The position numbers and the translations under genes were made by a program. From the NCBI GenBank assembly GCA_013316495.1, contig WSMP01000096.1, positions 1-6,029 of the forward strand: DNA of 6,029 bases, written 5' to 3'. Shown here piece after piece: positions 1-4,573 of the stretch (positions are counted from its first letter, which is position 1; the number at the start of each line of letters is the position of its first letter). The notes below the pieces were generated by a model. That model saw nothing but the letters and a program-made list of their open reading frames with translations. It made no database searches and was not told the DNA's origin. The DNA comes from Angelakisella sp. (GTDB taxonomy: Bacteria > Bacillota > Clostridia > Oscillospirales > Ruminococcaceae).

Positions 1-609
1 CAGGAGCGGTGCCGGGAGGAGTATCTCTCCCGCCTGGTTCCGGGGGATGTTATCCCCGGCCGGGTCACCCACCTGGAGCCCTTCGGCTGCTTTGTGGATA
101 TCGGCTGCGGCCTCCCCTCCCTCATTCCCATCGACCAGATTTCCGTCTCCCGCATCGCCCACCCGCGGGACCGGTTCCGCACCGGGGAGGACATCCGGGC
201 GGTGGTGCGCAGCCTGGATCCGGAGGCAGGGGGGCGCATCTGCCTCACCCACAAGGAGCTGCTGGGCAGCTGGGAGGAAAACGCCGCCCGCTTTTCCCCT
301 GGGGAGACGGTGGCGGGGGTCATCCGCTCGGTGGAGGAATACGGCGTCTTTGTGGAGCTGGCCCCCAACCTGGCGGGCCTGGCGGAGCCCTGCTCCGGCG
401 TCACCCCCGGCCAGCAGGCCAGCGTCTACATCAAAAGCATCCTCCCCGGCAAGATGAAAATTAAGCTCATCATTGTGGACGCCTTTGACGCCCCCTGGTC
501 CCCCGCACCCCTGCGGTATTTCTTCCAGGGGAGCCACATGGAGCGGTGGCGGTACAGCACCCCCCAGTCCTCCAAGGTGGTGGAAACGGTGTTTGAGGGC
601 GAGGACTGA
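1..609 (+). CDS. S1 RNA-binding domain protein (5' truncated by window edge)
   Basis: The frame is open from the first base, so the start lies outside the window; 202 residues and a TGA stop are visible. Two S1-type OB-fold repeats can be read. The first is at about residues 14-86 (GDVIPGRVTHLEPFGCFVDIG, ending in LTHKELLG) and the second at about 101-159 (GETVAGVIRSVEEYGVFVEL, ending in KIKLIIVD). The GxV.....FGxFVxI pattern is diagnostic of single-stranded RNA-binding S1 domains. The C-terminal tail (PLRYFFQGSHMERWRYS...VETVF) resembles the short S1-like proteins, often labelled 30S ribosomal protein S1, of Oscillospiraceae. The protein probably binds RNA or ribosomes in the cytoplasm, but it is too short to be assumed equivalent to E. 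coli RpsA. The gene runs convergently toward the toxin-like operon and ends at a strong hairpin terminator. An internal ATG at 94 lies within the first S1 domain and is not the true start. Confidence 0.9.
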   Translation, partial: QERCREEYLSRLVPGDVIPGRVTHLEPFGCFVDIGCGLPSLIPIDQISVSRIAHPRDRFRTGEDIRAVVRSLDPEAGGRICLTHKELLGSWEENAARFSPGETVAGVIRSVEEYGVFVELAPNLAGLAEPCSGVTPGQQASVYIKSILPGKMKIKLIIVDAFDAPWSPAPLRYFFQGSHMERWRYSTPQSSKVVETVFEGED

Positions 610-630
610 AGAAAAAGCCCCGCCAATACA

Positions 631-666
631 AAAAACAGCCGAGGCTGCAAAGCCCCGGCTGTTTTT
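631..666. terminator. Bidirectional intrinsic terminator between convergent genes
   Basis: An 11-bp perfect stem (AAAAACAGCCG at 631-641 with CGGCTGTTTTT at 656-666) is extended by GGCT/AGCC (643-646 with 651-654) across one A-C mismatch and capped by a GCAA tetraloop (647-650). The T-run on the right serves the S1 gene, which stops at 609. The A-run on the left becomes a T-run on the minus strand and serves the leftward gene that stops at 702. One hairpin therefore ends both convergent units. Confidence 0.9.
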
Positions 667-701
667 AGATGCTGAACAGGTTTTTATATGTGCCAGAAAA
701 A

Positions 702-1691
702 TTAAAGGGCGATGTCCCCAGGGCCGGTCAGCATGGAGCCATCCCCCAGGATGCGGACCCCCAGCCCGTGCTCCGGGTCCAGGGAAAAATCGCAGAGGAT
801 GCCGGCGGTCATCTGCTCCCACAGCACCTCCTGGTAGATGATAAGCTCGGTTGCCCTGGCCTGCCAGTCGCCCCCGTCCGGGAGCCATTCCGCCTGGACA
901 TATTCCGCCAGCAGCTCCTGGGCCCTTCCAAAGAGCGCCGGCCAGCTGCTTAGCAGCTCCTGGGCCTTGGCCTGCTGGGCCGGGGTGGGTCCGGCGGCGG
1001 GGTCCAGGCAGACATAGCTGAGGGTGATCGCATCCCCGGCTGTATAGTCCCCGGCCTTCTTCACCCGGCGCCAAAGGTCCAAATTCCTCACGCGGTAAAG
1101 CTCCTCGCCGTTCAGGATCCGCTGCTGGCTCCAGGGGATATCCTCCCTTCCCCCGCCGATGCCGCCGCGGTTCACCACCTCGATGCCGCCGCTGTGGTGA
1201 ACAAAGCCGTGGATGGCCCTGGGCACCAGGATGATGGTTTTTGTGTCCTCCTTCTCGTGCCAGGTGAGGCGCTCCTGGGAGCGCAGGTCCTGCACCTGGC
1301 AGACCGAGCAGTCGATCTGTTCGGCCACCCACCGGTCCGCTGCGCGGAAGTTTGTGGAGCGGTCCCCGCTGATAGTCTCCCCGGCGGGGGTTTGATACAC
1401 CCCGTCCAGGCTTTGCCCGGTGCTGTCGGTGACGGCGACTACGTAAGGGTCAAAATCCGGGAAGCTGTTTTGGAAGGCGACGCGGTCCGCATTGGGGTAA
1501 TAGCAGTCGCCAATGATTTCTCCCCAGGTGCGTGTGGGATGGGGTATTTGCAGGGGGTTGCTGTCGTAAATATCCCACTTCGTCGCGCCAAGGTCAAAGA
1601 GCCAGTCGCTGTCCCCCCGCGTGCCGGACCACTGCCCGTCCGTGGCGGGCAGCTCCGGTATAAAGCTCCCCAAAGGGGTTGTGTTTTCCAT
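702..1691 (-). CDS. HNH/EndoVII-type nuclease toxin-like protein with a fused immunity-like (DUF6985-like) C-terminus
   Basis: The protein has 329 residues. An AAAGGAG ribosome binding site lies 6 nt before the ATG. The N-terminal half resembles the C-terminal nuclease modules of bacterial polymorphic toxins: GxWSGxxGxSxW (about 19-30), WGEIIGD (56-62), FPDFDPY (77-83), NFRAADRWVAEQ (114-125), then the signature LTWHEKED (142-149), H161 in VPRAIHG and H165/H166 in HHSGG. WHE..D with two downstream histidines followed by SGG is the metal-binding core of HNH/EndoVII (His-Me finger) toxins, so nucleic-acid cleavage is likely. The C-terminal region from about residue 240 has a different character: a helical stretch, then CDFSLDPEHGLGVRI...GPGDIAL (300-329), which matches the ending of DUF6985-type immunity proteins. 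The conserved residues appear intact. No signal peptide, membrane segment, LXG, RHS or other delivery domain is present. It is the last gene of a four-gene operon with DUF2589 proteins, 77 bp after the preceding gene. Family calls are from motif memory; toxicity is inferred. Confidence 0.75.
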   Translation of the reverse strand: MENTTPLGSFIPELPATDGQWSGTRGDSDWLFDLGATKWDIYDSNPLQIPHPTRTWGEIIGDCYYPNADRVAFQNSFPDFDPYVVAVTDSTGQSLDGVYQTPAGETISGDRSTNFRAADRWVAEQIDCSVCQVQDLRSQERLTWHEKEDTKTIILVPRAIHGFVHHSGGIEVVNRGGIGGGREDIPWSQQRILNGEELYRVRNLDLWRRVKKAGDYTAGDAITLSYVCLDPAAGPTPAQQAKAQELLSSWPALFGRAQELLAEYVQAEWLPDGGDWQARATELIIYQEVLWEQMTAGILCDFSLDPEHGLGVRILGDGSMLTGPGDIAL

Positions 1692-1725
1692 CCCTTTCTC
1701 CTTTCCACCCCGCCCCTAAAGCCCC

Positions 1726-1762
1726 TTCAAAAGCGCTCTGCGCGCCGCCTTGCGATTTTGAA
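1726..1762. repeat. Intergenic hairpin between the 87-aa gene and the nuclease gene
   Basis: Arms TTCAAAAGCGC (1726-1736) and GCGATTTTGAA (1752-1762) pair at 10 of 11 positions around a 15-nt loop. It fills much of the 77-bp gap just before the nuclease-like gene. No T-run follows on the minus strand, so it is not a standard terminator. A transcript-processing or expression-balancing role upstream of a toxin-like gene is possible but unproven. Confidence 0.4.
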
Positions 1763-1768
1763 CAGACC

Positions 1769-2032
1769 CTACAGCCAGAAGGGCCGGCGGGGAAATCCCA
1801 CATGATAGCAAACATACTGCACCACCACCTGGTGCTGGCCGATGTTCAGCAGGTAAAAGTTGTACTCCTGGCCAATGATTCGCCCCCGCGGGGTGCCGGA
1901 AAGGCAGCGGTTAAGAAACTCCTGCTGCTTTTGGATCTCCTCCTCCGGCAGCATGCGCTCCGGGTCGCAGTTGCCCACCACCACCCGCCGGACATAGCCC
2001 ACATCGGACAGGTCAAAGCATCCCTCGCCCAA
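1769..2032 (-). CDS. Small uncharacterised protein, 87 aa, TTG start, coupled to DUF2589 gene
   Basis: I do not recognise a named family. The frame starts at TTG (2032), two codons after the TAA of the DUF2589 gene and in the same reading frame, with AAAGG and TAAGG just upstream as a modest ribosome binding site, so translational coupling is likely. The next in-frame ATG (residue 27) has no good site and would remove the ordered-looking N-terminus. Visible blocks are DVGYVRRVVVGNCDP (10-24), EEIQKQQEFLNRCL (31-44), GRIIGQEYNFYLLNIGQHQVVVQ (50-72) and YHVGFPRRPFWL (76-87). The alternating hydrophobic stretches suggest a small beta-rich soluble domain. There is no signal peptide or membrane helix. 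Being sandwiched between DUF2589 and a nuclease-like gene implies a shared function, perhaps as an adaptor or part of the same complex. The third-position GC bias supports a real gene. Confidence 0.65.
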   Translation of the reverse strand: MGEGCFDLSDVGYVRRVVVGNCDPERMLPEEEIQKQQEFLNRCLSGTPRGRIIGQEYNFYLLNIGQHQVVVQYVCYHVGFPRRPFWL

Positions 2033-2038
2033 GCTGCC

Positions 2039-2740
2039 TTACCTTTGGCGGCCGGCCTTGGCGCCTAGCTGCGCAGGGGCTGGGGCGGCAGGCTCCGGAG
2101 ACTGGAAGTGTTCCGCAGGCGGGGCGGGTATGGACTTCTGGGAATTATCCAGCGTGATGGACTTGGGCTGCACGGCAGAGGTGAGGATATCCAGCACCCG
2201 GCTGAGGCCCTCCGGCGTCCCGCCCTGGCGCGCCTGGACCGAAACGTGGTACTTGGCGGAGTTATCGCTGGAGCGGGTGTTGGATTCATGGCTGGAAACG
2301 GAGCCCTTGATGGAGACGTCCAGGGAGAAGACGCCCCAGCCCAGCTTGGCATGGGCGTCCAGGGTACCGCTTTTGTCGGTGGTCTGCTGGGAGGAGACGG
2401 AGGATTTTACCTCCATATCGAAGGTGACGTCCACGCTTTGGACCATGAGGTTGGGGATGTTGACAATGCTCAGCACCGGCACCTCCAGAGAGACTGTTTC
2501 GCTGCCGATGGTCTTTCCCTCCGGGTCGGTGGCGGGGCGCTGGAAGCTGAAGGCCACCGTCTTGGCCTTGCGGGGGCCGCCGGTGCCGTCGGCGTCCTGG
2601 AAGCCCACCGTCTCAATAAAGTTGGTGGTGGCGGCGGCCAGCATTACCTCCGCCTTGCAGGCGGCCTGGAGAGGTCCGCCGATGAGGGATTCCATAGGGA
2701 GGCCGCTGAATTGGTCCGCCATATTGATGATGTCTGCCAT
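2039..2740 (-). CDS. DUF2589 domain-containing protein
   Basis: The protein has 233 residues, with a strong ribosome binding site (AAAGGAGG, 7 nt before ATG). I recognise the DUF2589 pattern: FSGLPMESLIGGPLQAACKAEVMLA (11-35) followed by FIETVGF (41-47); a beta strand with TVAFSFQRP (61-69); VPVLSIVNIPNLMVQSVDVTFDMEVKSS (87-114), the most characteristic block; and RSSDNSAKYHVSVQARQGGTPEGLSRVLDILTSAV (156-190). The last 30 or so residues are a low-complexity Pro/Ala tail (PAPPAE...PEPAAPAPAQ). The family has no established biochemical role that I know of. The N-terminal helix followed by beta strands, and the absence of a signal peptide or membrane helix, suggest a cytoplasmic or assembled structural or adaptor protein. 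A shorter paralogue lies upstream in the same operon; the 87-aa gene follows after 6 nt. Function in the cassette is inferred only from this linkage. Confidence 0.85.
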   Translation of the reverse strand: MADIINMADQFSGLPMESLIGGPLQAACKAEVMLAAATTNFIETVGFQDADGTGGPRKAKTVAFSFQRPATDPEGKTIGSETVSLEVPVLSIVNIPNLMVQSVDVTFDMEVKSSVSSQQTTDKSGTLDAHAKLGWGVFSLDVSIKGSVSSHESNTRSSDNSAKYHVSVQARQGGTPEGLSRVLDILTSAVQPKSITLDNSQKSIPAPPAEHFQSPEPAAPAPAQLGAKAGRQR

Positions 2741-2791
2741 AAAGGTTCCTCCTTTTCTGTCTTATCGTTCTCCCGGCAGGGCTTGCCCTTA

Positions 2792-2952
2792 GAGCCTATT
2801 CAAGATCTCCCTGCACACCGCCTCGACAGGTCTTTTTGTGCCCTGCGGCGTTAAAAAACCTTGCAATACAGCAAGTATTTCTGCGGTTTTTTGCCTTGCA
2901 GGACGCAAAAATCCCTGCCTATTCGGCCCACCGGGAGATCCTGAATAGGCCC
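2792..2952. mobile_element. MITE-like palindromic insertion, 161 bp
   Basis: Terminal inverted repeats of 20 bp match at 18 positions: GAGCCTATTCAAGATCTCCC (2792-2811) against the complement of 2933-2952. The palindrome continues inward about the same centre (near 2872): TTTTTG (2833-2838) with CAAAAA (2906-2911), CCTGC (2842-2846) with GCAGG (2898-2902), and AAAAAACC (2853-2860) with GGTTTTTT (2885-2892). The element is flanked by TTA on both sides (2789-2791 and 2953-2955; GCCCTTA is repeated in full), consistent with a short target duplication. It has no convincing ORF. It sits between the two DUF2589 genes. Removing it with one TTA leaves about 48 bp between them, so it appears to have inserted into an existing operon exactly at the upstream stop codon. 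Confidence 0.7.
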
Positions 2953-3378
2953 TTACGGGATTATGCTCATCAGTGTGTCGTTGAGCTTCATCACCGCCTC
3001 CGGGGGATTGCCCCCCTTGAAGCGCACCCGCACCCTGGCGCAGTTTTCATCCGCCAGGGCGGAGCCGGGGAATTCCACCAGCAGCTGCCGGCCCTTTTCC
3101 TCCACCCCGTGGAGGCGCAGGGGGAAGTCCAGCTCCACCTCGTCCAGGGCCACGGTCCCCATCTGCACCAGGGAAAGGCGGGGAACCTCCACCTCCACAT
3201 GCTCCAGGGGGCCGCCGCCCTCCGGCAGGCGGGGCAGGCGCAGCTTTACATAAAGGGGCCGGTTATCCGGGTCGAAATATTCGCTGAGCATCCGCAGCTG
3301 GTAGGCTTGGAGCTGCTCCTGAGCCCGGTCCACTGCCTGCTGCAGGGCCTCAATCAGCGTTCCCAGGGTGTTCTGCAT
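2953..3378 (-). CDS. Short DUF2589-like protein, first gene of the switched operon
   Basis: The protein has 141 residues; ATG at 3378 has AGGGAG upstream at a spacing of about 8 nt. An N-terminal helix with coiled-coil character (LGTLIEALQQAVDRAQEQLQAYQLRMLSEY, 5-34) is followed by a beta-rich domain. VEVPRLSLVQMGTVALDEVELDFPLRL (63-89) mirrors the VPVLSIVNIPNLMVQSVDVTFDMEV block of the 233-aa neighbour. The C-terminal RVRVRFKGGNPPEAVMKLNDTLMSIIP (115-141) mirrors its VSVQA...TPEGLSRVLDIL ending. It therefore looks like a minimal paralogue lacking the DUF2589 middle section and tail. There is no signal peptide or membrane segment. The two proteins may pair or co-assemble (inference). Its TAA abuts the right end of the palindromic insertion, and the reconstructed empty site retains the same stop, so the protein does not seem truncated. 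Its start lies about 30 bp from the left arm of the invertible segment. Confidence 0.75.
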   Translation of the reverse strand: MQNTLGTLIEALQQAVDRAQEQLQAYQLRMLSEYFDPDNRPLYVKLRLPRLPEGGGPLEHVEVEVPRLSLVQMGTVALDEVELDFPLRLHGVEEKGRQLLVEFPGSALADENCARVRVRFKGGNPPEAVMKLNDTLMSIIP

Positions 3379-3410
3379 CCTTTTTCACTCCCTAGATTTG
3401 GTATGATTCC

Positions 3411-3427
3411 ATAATATACCATTATCC
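3411..3427 (-). repeat. Left arm of 17-bp inverted repeat (recombination site)
   Basis: ATAATATACCATTATCC is the exact reverse complement of 3525-3541; the match does not extend outward on either side. It carries the -10 hexamer (TATTAT on the minus strand, 3416-3411) for the DUF2589 operon. Confidence 0.85.
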
Positions 3428-3440
3428 CACAGGGGGGCAA
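3411..3440 (-). promoter_or_regulatory. Weak leftward promoter for the DUF2589 operon in the present orientation
   Basis: On the minus strand TTGCCC (3440-3435) is followed after 18 bp by TATTAT (3416-3411). The -10 is good but the -35 matches TTGACA at only four positions, so basal activity is expected to be low. A start site near 3404 would leave a leader of about 25 nt before the ATG at 3378. Inversion of the flanking segment would replace this -35 with a consensus one while keeping the -10. Confidence 0.5.
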
Positions 3441-3512
3441 GGCGGCGCTGGCGAAAAATGCCTGTAAAGGACAAAAAATGCTTTACAAAAGTCAAAAAAT
3501 TGTGGGATTCGG

Positions 3513-3541
3513 TTGACAAATGCAGGATAATGGTATATTAT
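3513..3541 (+). promoter_or_regulatory. Strong sigma-70/sigma-A type promoter inside the invertible segment
   Basis: TTGACA (3513-3518), a 17-bp spacer, then TATTAT (3536-3541) is nearly consensus. A-tracts at 3454-3458, 3473-3478 and 3494-3499, spaced about two helical turns apart, lie upstream and resemble curved or UP-element DNA. In this orientation the predicted start is near 3548 and the transcript runs antisense through the recombinase gene; no sense gene lies ahead. Confidence 0.7.
3525..3541 (+). repeat. Right arm of 17-bp inverted repeat (recombination site)
   Basis: GGATAATGGTATATTAT is the exact reverse complement of 3411-3427. It contains the recombinase TAA stop (3540-3538 on the minus strand) and the rightward -10 hexamer, so inversion at the arms would leave the recombinase reading frame unchanged. 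Confidence 0.85.
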
Positions 3542-4467
3542 CCTCTGCCCGCCAGGGAAAAGGTCATCCCCGCCCGCGGGTGCTTCTCGGTGAGGAGCAG
3601 GGTCTGCTGGCGGGTGGAAACATGGGTGTAGATTTGGGTGGTGGAGATGGAGCTGTGGCCCAGAAGGGACTGGATGTAGCGGATATCCACCCCTGCCTCC
3701 AGCAGGGCGGTGGCGAAGGTGTGGCGGAACATATGGGGGGTGATGTGGCTGGAGGGGTCCACCTGGGTTAAATAGCGGTGGATGATTCGCCGCACCGACT
3801 GGGGGGAGAGGGGGCGGCCCCGGCGGTTGAGGAGGATGCTCCCCTCCCGCTGTATCTCCCCGGAAAACTCCCGGCAGTAGGTCTCCATCAGCCGCAGCAG
3901 CTCCGGGGTGGCAAGCTGCACCACCCGCTCCTTCCGCCCCTTGCCGTCGATGAGCAGGCGCAGCAGGCCCTCCTCCAGGCGGAAGCTGGCTTTGGTGAGG
4001 GCGCAAAGCTCGGAAACCCGCAGCCCGGTGCTGAAGAGCAGCTCCAGCACCACAATGTCCCGCAGGGTCTGCCGTCCGCCGGGGGCGGCGGGCTGGTAGG
4101 CGTCGTAGGCGGCCCGGAGGATATCCCGAACCATCTGGCCGGGGATTACCCTGGGAATCTGCTGGGGGGACTGGATGCGCAGGTGGAGCTTTTGGAAGGG
4201 ATTTTCCTTCAAAAGGCCGCTTTGCTCCCGCTCCTGGTAAAAGGCCCGGACGCTGGCGAGCTTTCGCTTCACCGAGCGGGGGGCGAAGGTCTGGTTTAAA
4301 TGCTTCACATACCGGTTCAGCAGCTCCCGGTCTCCCCAAGCGCCCCCGGTGAACCGGGAAAACTGCAAAAGGTCGATGCGGTAGGCTTTGACGGTGCTGG
4401 CAGAGAGCTTTCGTCCCAGCTCGCAGTCCTCCAAATAGCGCGCGATGGCTTCCGTCATCTTTTCCAT
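3538..4467 (-). CDS. Tyrosine recombinase/integrase (XerC/D-like), probable invertase of the adjacent segment
   Basis: The protein has 309 residues, the usual length for Xer-type recombinases. The start has a strong AAAGGAGG site 8 nt upstream. The N-terminal core-binding SAM-like domain covers about 5-95 (AIARYLEDCELGRKLSASTVKAYRIDLLQF...SVKRKLASVRAFY). The catalytic domain covers about 105-300. All active-site residues are visible: R150 in TGLRVSEL, K176 in DGKGRKER, H245 and R248 in HMFRH, H271 in LGHSSI and nucleophile Y280 in TQIYTHV. It would cut and rejoin DNA through a 3'-phosphotyrosine and a Holliday junction. It may be a dedicated DNA invertase rather than the chromosomal dimer-resolution XerC/D, because its stop codon lies inside one arm of a perfect inverted repeat flanking a promoter. 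It could be co-transcribed weakly with the DUF2589 operon, since no terminator separates them. I cannot exclude a housekeeping Xer role from the sequence alone. Confidence 0.92.
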   Translation of the reverse strand: MEKMTEAIARYLEDCELGRKLSASTVKAYRIDLLQFSRFTGGAWGDRELLNRYVKHLNQTFAPRSVKRKLASVRAFYQEREQSGLLKENPFQKLHLRIQSPQQIPRVIPGQMVRDILRAAYDAYQPAAPGGRQTLRDIVVLELLFSTGLRVSELCALTKASFRLEEGLLRLLIDGKGRKERVVQLATPELLRLMETYCREFSGEIQREGSILLNRRGRPLSPQSVRRIIHRYLTQVDPSSHITPHMFRHTFATALLEAGVDIRYIQSLLGHSSISTTQIYTHVSTRQQTLLLTEKHPRAGMTFSLAGRG

Positions 4468-4500
4468 AAGTAGATCCTCCTTTAATCTGTGTTGTGGGAT

Positions 4501-4543
4501 AAAAAAACAGGGAGCCCCGTTTTCGAGGTTCCCTGTATTTTTT
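4501..4543. terminator. Intrinsic terminator downstream of rarA (bidirectional shape)
   Basis: ACAGGGA (4507-4513) pairs with TCCCTGT (4530-4536), with further partial pairing GCCCCG/CGAGGT around a TTTT loop. A7 on the left (T7 on the minus strand) follows the hairpin for leftward rarA transcription; T6 on the right would also end rightward antisense transcripts coming from the promoter at 3513. It separates rarA from the recombinase gene, implying the recombinase has its own promoter; none is convincing in 4475-4500. Confidence 0.85.
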
Positions 4544-4573
4544 GGTGTGTTTCCATCGGACCTGATCCGGCGG

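Larger units (their letters stand above)
3411..3541. other. Putative invertible promoter segment (inverton)
   Basis: Two perfect 17-bp inverted repeats (3411-3427 and 3525-3541) enclose 97 bp holding a single consensus-like -35 and three A-tracts. Each arm contains TATTAT at its outer edge, facing outward. Whichever way the segment lies, the inner TTGACA is 17 bp from the -10 of one arm. In the given orientation it fires right, antisense to the recombinase gene. Inverted, it would fire left into the DUF2589 operon. A complete tyrosine recombinase begins directly at the right arm, as in known phase-variable promoters of gut bacteria. Repeats and hexamers are seen directly; actual inversion is inferred. 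Confidence 0.75.

Noticed and set aside
1194..1805. 203-aa plus-strand ORF opposite the nuclease-like gene
   Set aside because: It is a shadow of the minus-strand gene; it lacks recognisable motifs and a ribosome binding site, and the minus frame has clear domain motifs.
2058..2854. Two long plus-strand ORFs (244 and 248 aa) opposite the DUF2589 gene
   Set aside because: Both are composition-driven mirror frames in GC-rich DNA. The second runs into the palindromic element, and neither resembles a protein family, whereas the minus frame matches DUF2589.
2792..2952. The palindromic region as an ordinary intrinsic terminator of the short DUF2589-like gene
   Set aside because: The palindrome spans 161 bp with defined terminal repeats and flanking TTA direct repeats, which fits an inserted element better. 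It may still impede transcription, so this was kept as a finding rather than called a terminator.
2836..3414. 192-aa plus-strand ORF across the palindromic insertion and short DUF2589-like gene
   Set aside because: It begins inside the insertion element and continues as antisense of a supported gene; there is no ribosome binding site or family motif.
3422..4339. 305-aa minus-strand ORF overlapping the recombinase in another frame
   Set aside because: Its product is Pro/Gly/Ala-rich low complexity typical of an off-frame translation, while the overlapping frame has all recombinase catalytic residues.
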